A stretch of 64,000 nt of DNA, from positions 71,551,466-71,615,465 of the forward strand of contig CM060174.1 in assembly GCA_030549775.1 (NCBI GenBank), given 5' to 3'. The position numbers and the translations under genes were made by a program. The notes beneath the pieces were generated by a model that saw only the letters and a list, made by a program, of their open reading frames with translations, did not search any database and was not told the origin of the DNA. The stretch is from Tamarix chinensis. Lineage: Eukaryota > Streptophyta > Magnoliopsida > Caryophyllales > Tamaricaceae. How positions within the stretch are numbered: the stretch's first letter is position 1; each line of letters starts with the position of its first letter. This document shows positions 22,851 to 33,010 of the stretch, one piece after another.

Positions 22851-23162
22851 AAAATAATTTATGGAATAATAGAATGTAATATTTTTGGTTGATAAATAAA
22901 TTTAATAATTTAATTTAATATAACTAAAGATATAGGTTTAAAAAGGTTAAATTTAGAAAAATATTGGTTTGAAAAATTATTTAAATAAAAGTGAGTATGA
23001 TAAAATAACAAAATATTTATTTTAATTTATTAAATATTCATATCTAATTTTATATAATCAAAAATCCATAAAATAATTAAATTAAATAAATTTAAAAGCT
23101 AAGTTATCCCAAATAAAAGCTATTTATTAAATTATATGTTTTTAAAATTTTGGGGGATTACA

Positions 23163-24400
23163 GAAGGTCCTACGATTTTAGTTCTTAAAGGAACTCCATG
23201 AGATGGATGAAGACTTTGCAAGCTACATGGAAGATCAAGACAAGGCTTAGGGTCCATACCTAGTTAAGAAGGGTTTCTATTCAAGGGCAATAAGTTGTGC
23301 ATCTTAAAGTGCTCCATCAGGAACTTCTAATTTGTAAAGTCCACAGAGGAGGCTAAGCAGGGCATTTAGGCTTTAATAAAACTTGTGATGTACTCTACGA
23401 ACATTTTTACAGGACTAGGATGGTGGGAGATGTACAATCTCTAGTGGCAAAGTGTTATACTTGCCAAAGGTCTGAGAGTCACTTCCACCGAGGACTCTTC
23501 ACCCCTTTACCTATCCCACACTATGTTTGGTACCATGTGAGCATGGATTTCATCATGGAATTACCTAAAACACAAAGGAAAAATGATGTCATTATGGTGG
23601 CCATATATTAGTTTTCTAAGATGGCTCATTTCATCCCATGTCATAAGACAGATAAAGTCTCTTACATCGGTGATCTTTACTTTAAGGAGATACTTTGGTT
23701 ACTTAATACTAAAATTCTCTTTAGTGCCACCTATCACCCAAAAATTGATAGCCAAACCGAAATAACCAATCACACCATCACAATTCTCTTAAGGAATTTG
23801 GCCCACAAGTCGTTGAGAGATTGGGACATGAAGCTAAGCCATGAATAATTTGCATACAATCATTATCCCACTTATGCCACCAGTCATTCAACTTTTGAAG
23901 TGGTGTATGGATTGAATCCCACCACTCCCATGGATCTTATTCCCCTATTAATAGAAGCATAAACTAGTCTTGAAGAAATACATAGGGCTTACAAATTCAA
24001 AATTTTGCAAGAACAAGAAAGGGTTGGGATCGAAAAGGTTAACGCCTGGAATAAGCAAGCATAGAAAAAGAAAAAAAAATGTTGAGCTAGGAGATTTAGT
24101 TTGGCTTCATCTTCTAAAAGAAATATTTTCTTATAGAAGGAATACCCAACTCATTCTAAGAAGTGACGGGCCTTTCAAGATTCTGGAGAAAATTGACAAC
24201 AATGCATATGACCTTAAACTTCCACAAGAAATGGGGAATTTGTTAAACACATTAATGTGGGTGAGCTACTTCCTCATTTGCATGATAAGCCTTATGAAGA
24301 GGGGTATGATGATGCAAGATCATCTCCCTCAAATAAAAATAATAAGGATAATCTACTTATTAATTTTTCCAAAATAAAAGAATTAAAAACTCTTTTTACT
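23163..24400 (+). pseudogene. Second Ty3/gypsy pol continued: integrase
   Basis: The frame of 17880-18664 resumes after LTR A. FLKELHEMDEDFASYMED (about 23180-23240) is followed by the zinc region with CYTCQRS (about 23455). The core carries HYVWYHVSMDFIMELPKT with the first catalytic Asp, SKMAHFIPCHKTDKVSY (about 23614-23664), and ATYHPKIDSQTEITN with the catalytic Glu. Between them, after EILWLLNTK (about 23687-23713), the stretch that should hold the second catalytic Asp is missing, an apparent in-frame loss of roughly 25 residues. [34 protein letters not shown] and the GPF box DGPFKILEKIDNNAYDLKLP (about 24160-24225) follow. No chromodomain is seen after the GPF box. It cannot be a functional integrase. 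Confidence 0.85.
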
Positions 24401-25334
24401 TGGTCTAACGAATAAGCAAGATTATTAAGAAGCCATGCAAAGCCAAGCAAGACCAAAACAAAGTCATCAACTCCACATTTATCAATCTCTATTATGGCTT
24501 CATTATGGATCCTGAAATCCACGTTTGGTTGGCTCCATTATGACTACAATATGGCTCCTTAAAAGCCACAATTATCTTCATCTACAAACTCCACATTTTT
24601 AGTTGAAATCTGCACCTTAAAGCATCCATTTTGTGAGTAGGATTTAGGGAACATTGGGAGGATAATTATAGAAAGATCAAGGCCTCAAATCAAGCCTAAA
24701 TTATGGGAAAATCAACCTCCATTTTTTTTCCACAATTCCAGCCTACCGAGAATCCATCCATCTATCAACTTTCAATCAACTTAATTTTACCTTTCTATAT
24801 AAGTATGGTTAAAGAGAATTGTTTGACTTTCCTAAAGTATGATTTATGTTTTTTGATAACTTGTGATAGGTTGTAATAATAGCCATAATGTGATGGAGGG
24901 CTAGGGATTTCGACATTCAGTTAGTGGCTAGCAACCTTATTTTATATTAATCTAAGGGTATAACTAAATATGCTCACTATGAATTAGATTTAGTTGTAAT
25001 TATCTAAGGCATAAATACACTCTATATCGAGGTAAAAGGATGAAGAGAGGGTGGCTCTTTTTGACCAAAATTCTGGCTAGTTATTCAACAACAACAAATC
25101 CACAAGACTAAGAGTTAGTCTTGTTTGTACTCACAAAATCTTACACCAATTATGCTAAGAGTTGAAACCTTAGTTGGTTAGTGTAAATGCTTAATATTGA
25201 AGATATTTCAAGATTAAGTTTTTCTCTTCATCCTTTTAATCACTTCTCTACCTTTTTAATAGGTTTGTTAGAATCTACCCAATTTCATCACTAACACTTG
25301 GCTTAATCCAATATGTTTAGCACTATGCATCACT
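24401..25334 (+). mobile_element. Probable 3' LTR region of the second gypsy element
   Basis: Non-coding sequence follows the pol remnant. A TATA-like TATATAAG sits at 24796-24803, at a plausible place for the U3 promoter of an LTR. The sequence TTGTTAGAATCTACCC...CACTAACA near 25265-25295 may be close to the LTR 3' end. No second copy exists in the window because the 5' end of this element is gone, so boundaries are approximate. It is truncated by, or abuts, the next element at about 25335. Confidence 0.45.
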
Positions 25335-26627
25335 TAAGTGTGCACACCCCCTACTAAGATCACAATATTATATAGAGAAGATCTGAAACAAACTAAAGTG
25401 GAATATATACATCTGCATCTGACCTAATATAGATAAGTAACACAACCAAACTTCAAGAGGCCACCCTAAAGGACCCTTAACCCAACTCAACTCTTTCACT
25501 TTAAGTTTTAGTGTATTGTTCAATGTGATCATATAACATAATTGAGGTATAAAATCATATATACGCATTCTTACACATTCATTAAACACCCACCTTTCTA
25601 ATATTAGGTACTATCTATATTTAGCACCTTTTAGAACTAATAATTCACCATAGTAGCTCTTAGATAACTAACACTTTCAAAAAAAAAATCCTTCCATATA
25701 TAGTACTTTTCAAAAATATAACTCTACACAATAAAAATTTTTGAGAAAAATGTTAGGCCACTTGGATCACCCTTGAACCAATATCATAGATCAAAACCAA
25801 ATAAGTCATCAAAGCTCATAAATATGTAATAAATTGTAAAATAGCATAAACTACAATTTTATATGACACCACTAGCACGTGAAATCCAACAAGACCACAT
25901 GTGTCATATAATTACTAAAGAACAAACAAAACACATAATCAACATATGATTCGAATAAGTTTATAAAGAAATTTATCAAACTCCTAAAAATACCTATATT
26001 CATAAAACTCATAATTTAAAATAAATAAAAATAATTATATAATTATTTATATATATAGAAATATTACTTGAAAAATGATTTTATCTACAATTGCATATAA
26101 GATAAAGGTCATCTTCCGTGGTAAGTATAATTATAGAGAACAATGTGAGATTACTTTTAGAGAAAGCGATCGGAGTCTGCTGCAAGTGTGAGTTTCCATT
26201 CTTATAAAATGACTAGCTACTAGTATAATAGTAAGAAACCCTTAGGGTTAGGGAAGTACTTATTTTTTTACTAGCCTATTAAAATTATTATTATTATTAT
26301 TATTAGAAATAAAATAAATTTATTACTGTATTTAACAAATGGTTAGTAACAAAAAGTTAATATAGATAAAATATTAGCGAAAAAGATAATTATGAGAATT
26401 AATAAAAATAATTTTTAAGTTTTCAAATTAAACCTAACTATTCAATGGCTATTGTTATTTATTATAACTTTATAACCGACACATTATCAAAGTAACAACT
26501 ATAGCATACACCATTATTAATTAGTTAATTAAGTACTAAAATTGTGGAGTATTAATTTTATATAATTGATATAAGAATAATGGTCTCCAAAAGAATAAAT
26601 ATGGGTATAAAATCATGGGGTATTACA
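25335..26627 (-). mobile_element. 3' LTR (truncated) of non-coding LTR element 'D'
   Basis: On the minus strand the LTR starts TGTAATACCCCATGATT at 26627. It matches the LTR at 28040-30173 from AGTGTGCACACCCCCTACTA (25338 here, 28886 there) to the GGGGTATTACA end. About 850 bp corresponding to 28040-28880 is missing, so the LTR is truncated at about 25335. Confidence 0.85.
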
Positions 26628-28039
26628 TTACTACTCCCTTAACAAAGAACTTTGTCCTTAAATATTATCAAATAAGAAATTCTACTACAACACAATAAAC
26701 AATGTAGAAATATTAAACAAAATGTAAGTTTTTTTTATAAATACACATTACTTAAAAATAGTGGAAAACAAAAATCCCTGATAAAAAAACATATGATGTT
26801 TTTCTCAAATGACATCTTTAGAAAGCCATAGTTGCAAAAATATCATTTTATCAAAATATGTGGGATAAATAAACTTTTTAGAAAAAAATTTTCATCAAGG
26901 TTTAACTAGACATGACAAAAAAAATGTGTATATTACGCTGCCACAAGAATCGTGGAGTTTGGAGGAGATTACGGAAAATAGGAAGACAAAGGTTAAATTA
27001 ACCTTTCAATACACTAATAGACTAGTAACACAAATGTCATATTAATGTAGAAATATCGAATGGAAGAATGAAAATAGTAATAAGGAATCAAGCTGACCAA
27101 TAACTAAGTGTTAGGTGGAGGATCACAAGGTAAACAAGAAAAGGACGTCAGTTGAGAAAACTTAATATAGGAATGAATGGGTTTAACACAAAATTAAAAA
27201 TAATAAGAGTCCTAGTTCCAAATAGACACAAACAATGCTTTGAAAAAAACATTCTTGAGAATACCTATTTATCAAAACATGAGAAGGTCCGCATGGTAAA
27301 AAAAAAACTCTAAAGATGGATCTACAACATTCAAAGCTTTCTTTAAATTGTGATCATTAAACCCGAATCAAATTAGATTCCACAAGCTTGTATGAACACA
27401 AATATTTTAAACATTAAACATACATTAATTATAGCAAATCCAAAGTAATTTTAAAATGTGAGCAAATGAAATTCTCGAAATAAAATACAATCAGAAGTCA
27501 ATTAATCCTCTAAATATAAAATGTTGTTATAAATATACCATGTAATAGCATGACAATCATTATTTGTGTGAAGTATCAAAACAACATCAAAATACTTCAA
27601 AATAAATTAACTAACAAATATAGGTTGAGGAAGATACTTCTATAGCTCATTTAAAAATACGAGGCGTAACAAAATAGTTAGCATAACCTAAAGGTAAATA
27701 ATGGAGATACTATCCCTTAATAAAAATGAAACTTGGGAAAACAAAAACATTCATAATGATATACCATAGCACATCAAGGCATGCAACTTATATCACCACA
27801 TAAACAAAGTATAACCACGTCTACATACAACTCACAAAGATCAAACTATCACATAACAATGAAGAGCACAAATAAGCATGCATTCCATGAGCCTTGGCCC
27901 ATTCCTCACTTTGTGTCTTTCCAAATTTCAAAATCAATGCTTCTCAAAAGGGTTCAAACATACTTCAAAATTCCAAATGAAAACTTTACATTAAAATTTT
28001 TGAAAATGAGTTATAAAAATCATTACTCCAATACCACTT
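26628..28039 (-). mobile_element. Internal region of LTR element D, non-coding
   Basis: About 1.4 kb lies between the two LTRs. A polypurine-tract-like TTAAGGGAGTAGTAA (minus strand) sits directly before the 3' LTR at 26628-26642, preceded by AAGGACAAAGTTCTT, a sequence typical of the pol-end/PPT region of Tekay/Del-like elements. I see no gag or pol domain. Short open frames such as 27781-28044 on the plus strand have no recognisable content. The element is therefore a non-autonomous, large-LTR derivative. Confidence 0.65.
28026..28036 (-). other. Primer-binding site of element D (initiator-Met tRNA type)
   Basis: The minus strand reads TGGTATTGGAG, three bases beyond the LTR end at 28040. 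It matches the common plant PBS TGGTATCAGAG at 9 of 11 positions. This site fixes the element's orientation and identifies TGTAACACC-type ends (plus strand) as LTR 3' ends for the related LTRs. Confidence 0.75.
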
Positions 28040-30173
28040 TGTAACACCTCCTTTTTTCAAAACCAATCCATAAAATAAATAAGTAAAAACATATACGAAA
28101 GCTAAATAAGATGAGGGTATTAACCCAATAGCTAGTGTAAATAGACACCATTTTTCTACTTACAGTTGCTACTAAGGCTAGTTAAAATAATAAAATACAT
28201 CAAACTTTAGTATAAACTCAAGCAAATAGAAAATATTAAATTCTAGAAAAATCCATGGAAAATAGAACCAAATGAAAGGACAAAATAAAATTTTCAATAC
28301 AATTGAAAATCATGAAACTAGCTAACTGAAATCAATGGTGACAAATAAATATCTAAAAATAGCCACCACTTTCACTCTTTCCAACCATGCACGTTATCTA
28401 CATCTTGTACATGTTCATACTCTCTCTACACTAGGTCATGTACTCACCATGTACATCATTAATCATCATAGCCCCATTTAAAATGTGTAACAAATTAGCT
28501 AGGAAAATAACTAAATAACACATATCTACAAAGGAGTACAATATTCATATAAATATGCATAAATATACATCATATGAGGATAATATGCAAACCAATTATA
28601 TTAACAAAATAAATTAAGATGTACTAATAAACATTTTGTTATTCCCCTACCTTATATGGCTACACAACATAGAATATTGGTTTTAATAATTTGAGTGTGG
28701 GAACGATTTACCAAGATGGTCACTTGATAAGTATTAAGGGCTCAGAGGATCACAACCCAACTAAGGTTTGGAGCCAAATAACCAATCAACTAAATCAAAC
28801 CAAAACCATAAGAGGAGTCAAAGGTCACACATGGGTTTTCCCATTAGACCAAGCCAATAAAGATTACCAACAGTCCTAGTCTTTAAGTGTGCACACCCCC
28901 TACTACACAACCATAGATAGAGTAGATCTGAAACAAATCAAAATGAAATATATACAACCATAGCTAACCCAATATAGATAGCCAATATAACCAAACTTTA
29001 GGAGGCCACCCCAAATGACCCTAAACCTAACTCAAGTCTTTCACTTTAATTTTTAGTGTATTGTTCAAGGTGATCATATAACATAATTGAGGTATACAAC
29101 CATATATATGCATTTTGATACATTCCATAAACATCTACCTTTTTAATATTAGGTCCCATCGATATTTAGCATCTTTCAAAATTAATAACTCACCGTAGTA
29201 TCTCTTACATAACTAACACTTTCAAAACAAAATATCCTTTCACATATAATATTTTTTAAAAATATAATTCTCCATAATACAGCTTTTCTAAGAAAAATGG
29301 TAGGCCACTCGAGCCACGTTGAACCAACATCATAGATCGAAACCAAATAAGTCATCAAGGCTCATGAATATGTAATAAAATTGTAAAATATCATAAACCA
29401 CAATTTTATATGACACCGCTAGCACATAAAATCTAATAATACCACATGTTTCATATAATTACTAAAAAACACACAAAACACATAATCACCATATGCTTCA
29501 AATAAGTTTATAGAATAAATTTATCAAACTCCTATAAAAAATACCTATATTCATAAAACTCATAATTTCAAATATATCACAACAAGTATATAATTATTTA
29601 TATATATAGAAAAAGTTTGAAAGAAATGTTACTTGAAAAATAATTTAATCTGCAATTGCTTATGAGATAAAGGTCATCTTCCATGGTTGGTATAATTATA
29701 GAGAATAATGTGAGATTACTTTTGGCAAATATGATCAACATCTACTACAAGTATTTTTGTTTCCATTCCTATAAATTGACTAGCTAGTAGTATAATAGTA
29801 AGAAACCTTTATGGGTAGAAAAATACATAATTTTTTATTAGCCTATTCAAATATTACTAGAAATAAAACAAATTAATTAGTGTATCCAACAAATGGTTAG
29901 TAACCAAAAGTTACGAGAGATAAAATATTAGCAAAAAATATAATTATGAAAATTAATAAAAATAAGTTTTAAGTTGTCATATTAAACATGACTATTCAAT
30001 AGTTATTGTTATTTATTATAAGTTTATAACTGACACATTATTATATACAAAATAAACCATTATTAATTAAATAATTAAGTACTAAAACTATAGAGTGTTA
30101 ATTTTATAAAACTGATATAAGAATAATGGTTATCAAAATAATAAATAAGGATATAAAATTGTGGGGTATTACA
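28040..30173 (-). mobile_element. 5' LTR of element D (~2.13 kb)
   Basis: The plus strand reads TGTAACACCTCC at 28040 and GTGGGGTATTACA ending at 30173. It is homologous over more than 1.2 kb to 25335-26627 and to the solo LTR at 43870-46648; all three share ATTGTTCAAGGTGATCATAT-like, AGGCCACTTGG-like and ATCATAGATC-like blocks in the same order. A 62-codon open frame at 28691-28879 is shared only as degraded sequence and is not a gene. Confidence 0.85.
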
Positions 30174-31140
30174 TATATACCAAAATTTACATATATAAAT
30201 ATAAAAAATAAACATGAAGTTAATTATAAGGATTTATATTTCAAAATTTAAAGGTCTTAAAACCTTAAATTCATTTCCAATAATTTTAGGTTTTAATTTT
30301 TTTTAAATAACTTAGATCCCAATTTCTTTTTCAATAATTTGAGAACCTCATACGCCTTTTAATAATTTGAGAGCTTCATATATATTTTTAATAATAATTT
30401 GAGGACATCATATTTTTTTTATTAAATAAAGAACCATTATCGTTTAGTTAAAATACCAACTCAATATCCAAATTGTTATATGGATTATCAAAATATAAGC
30501 ATTTGTATCCTTGTCTATGTCTATATGTAAATGTACCAACATAATAGTTTGGTTAGCAAATAACATTTCTTGAAGTATACTAAATACATCATATCTATTG
30601 ATTATGTACTTAATTAGTAATTTTATAATAAATAATTTATATTTAAGATCTATGTGATATTTTGTATTTCTAATACAAATTCTAAAGTAAAATACCTATA
30701 GAAGTTCAGTATATTTCATTCAATATCATTTGCTAACACCAACTATTATTTTATCACATCAACAAAGACATGGACGAGTATTTTATGTGGATGGTTACGC
30801 AAGTGCCTATATTTGATAATGCAAGTAGAAATTTGGATATGGATTTGATATTGATAGAATGATTGTGATTCTTAATTAACTAAATTAAATATGAGCTCCT
30901 CCAAATATCTTTTAAAATATAGTGTTGTCATTGAAAAATAATTATATTTAGTTCTCAAATTATTGCAAAAAGTAAAATGGGGGTCCTAAAATTATTTTTT
31001 TTTTAAATTATTTGAGGTCCTATAACCTTTAAAAATCAAAAGTGTAAATCCTTACAAATGAATTAAGGATTGTTTTGCATTTATATACATAAAAGTATGA
31101 TTTTTATATTTATAATATGCATTTTGTGTATATGATTGAT
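30174..31140. mobile_element. Inverted-repeat (foldback/MITE-like) element
   Basis: The left arm (about 30174-30360) and the reverse complement of the right arm (about 30945-31135) align imperfectly over roughly 190 bp. Matches include ATAAATATAAAAA, GTAAGGATTT..., TTTAAAGGT, AATAATTTTAGG and CAATAATTTGAGAAC. The left arm begins exactly at the edge of LTR D, so one end may have served as the insertion site. No transposase is seen and no target duplication could be identified. The class (MITE, foldback) is undetermined. Confidence 0.55.
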
Positions 31141-32159
31141 AAAGTTGGTGGAAAATATACACAGATTCTCAAATATTTTTAAATAAAAAATAAAGAGTTA
31201 TGGTTCTTAATTCTATAAACATTAGAAGTTTAGGTCCCCTATAATTGTTCTTAAGCCATAGATTTCTTCTCAATATATAAATTTCTTTGCTTATCGTCAT
31301 TGATAATGTATGTAACCAAAATTAAAGGAAATAATGGTTTTTAATGACTTTTCTAAAAAATTTGATTCTAACCTTATATATTTCCTATGTCTATATTTGG
31401 TATCTACATGCAAATTCTCCAAACAATGAAATGGATTTTATAATAATTGTGATGGACCATTATGTTTCATTATATATTTATTATATTGTTAAGATCTATT
31501 TATGACAATACATTAATCATGAAATTTATTTATTATATTATTATTATTATTAAACTCCAACAAAAACATTTTCTACAAATTATTGTCAATAACTCAAATT
31601 AAAAGTTTAATGTTTGTGCAAATAAAATGAAAACGATTAGATATTTGACAATTATTGAAAAATATTTTTAAAAGCACTCCTTTATACGAATACGTAAGGA
31701 ACTACATCAAAGATTACCCGTAAATGGGAATGGAAATCACTAAGAACGTGAGCTAGGACGGTATCTTTGCTATTTTAAAATAATAATGATAATAACTGGA
31801 ACGATTTTGGTAGTGATAACTCCCTCTTCTTCTTCAAATAAATCTTGATATTACATTTATACCTTTACTGAAAAATAGTAGAACAATATATAAATAATAA
31901 AGGATAAAAGTTAAGGTTGAGCAATAAAATGATTTGTTTTGAACAAAAAATAAATCTTAAAATGACTTTTTTTGGAATTAAAGGAATATTGATATACGTA
32001 GAAATATTAAAAATATAAGTTGGTGAATGCTATTAAATACAAAAATAATACATTAAAAATAAAATATCATAAAAAAGAACAATATCAATTAACTAGTAAT
32101 AGCAGCTATAAATCAAAAGTCAAAAATGGAATGGGATTGTCTTAAAAAAAATTACATTT
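31141..32159. other. AT-rich intergenic DNA, nothing recognised
   Basis: No domain, RNA or repeat structure beyond short A/T runs and an ATTATT run near 31535 was recognised. The right end may include 5' sequence of the LINE remnant. Confidence 0.5.
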
Positions 32160-33010
32160 TTAATAGTAGACCTTAGAAGGTGGGATAATCTTCTAAAAGC
32201 GGACATAAGGATTAATCTAGGAGACAATAACAAAGTCAGGTTTTAGCATGATAAGTGGCTAGAGTATGGTATCTTGAAACAAATATTCCCTAGATTGTTC
32301 TCAACGTCGTATCAAATGGGTAAAAGATTGCAAATATGAGAGTTTGGGACCATCCAGTATGGCACTAGAACCTAACTAGCCAATGAAGGCTTTTTGATTG
32401 GGAGGAAAAGTAGGCGAAGCAATTGGGGTAGATGATTTGACAACTCCTTTTGTATAAGAACAATAAAAACATGGTTAGCTGAAAATATGATAAAAATGGA
32501 ATCTATATAGTTAACTCTTTTCGTGAGACTTCAAACTAAATGATTGATGAAAGAGGAAAGGAAAATAGGGATTGCAACAAAATTTGGATTGGCATCACTT
32601 TACTTAGGACTGAACTCATTATGTGGTTTGCTATTGAACAAAGATTAAATACCAATGACAAACTGGTCAGGCTTTAACTCATCGAAAACATTGACTCGAG
32701 CTACCCTTTTTGTAGAGCTAAGTAGATTTCAGTTAATCGCCTATTCTTTTATTGCACAATGACGAGAAGGCTATAGTATGTGGTATGTCATTAGTTAGGA
32801 CATACATGGGTTATGTTGGTGACTATCATCAATAATGCTTTAGCATGGCTAGGAGGTTGAAGAAGAGGCTTAAGATGTCAAATCTAGAACACTATACTTT
32901 TTTGTAACAATTGGAGTGATATGAAAATATAGAAATCGGATAATATTTGAGAATCAATAAATTTGTGTTAGTTGGTTGATGATGTTAGTTAAAATGATGA
33001 TTAGATTTTT
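32160..33010 (+). pseudogene. LINE (non-LTR retrotransposon) ORF2 C-terminal remnant
   Basis: Across shifting frames the C-terminal signature of plant L1-type ORF2 appears: IRFWHDKWLE-like sequence near 32225-32265, then MWFAIEQRLNTNDKLVRL (about 32620-32676), and SSYPFCRAK*ISVNRLFFYC (32696-32755). The last resembles the zf-RVT C-x2-C...H-x-C box, with the first Cys replaced by Tyr and the His by Arg. A WSDMK...IFEN block near 32930 corresponds to the W-x2-W-x2-RN-x3-F end of such proteins. The reverse transcriptase itself is absent, as expected for a 5'-truncated LINE. No clear poly(A) tail or target duplication was found. Confidence 0.65.

Larger units (their letters stand above)
18665..23162 (-). 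mobile_element. Solo LTR 'A' (~4.5 kb) splitting gypsy RNase H and integrase
   Basis: The left end is TGTAACACCCCAAAATTC and the right end ATTTTGGGGGATTACA. Target duplications are AAAGG (18660-18664) and GAAGG (23163-23167), one mismatch. Removing the insert rejoins the gypsy frame, LEAKVL on the left with the FLKELHEMDEDFASYMED-type block on the right. No coding domain is present. By analogy with the PBS-bearing element at 25335-30173, the LTR reads on the minus strand. Its landmarks in window order are the conserved CGCCACACTTAGT block (18758), a palindrome array (19340-19636), a 30-bp repeat array (20400-21060), a purine-rich tract (21720-22850) and an AT-rich end. The same landmarks in reverse make up LTR F at 51199-56197. 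Confidence 0.85.

Noticed and set aside
18665..23162. TIR DNA transposon reading of TGTAACACCCC...GGGGGATTACA
   Set aside because: The tips are complementary, but related element D has two direct LTRs with a PBS and PPT-like tract, and target duplications are 5 bp, as expected for LTR elements.
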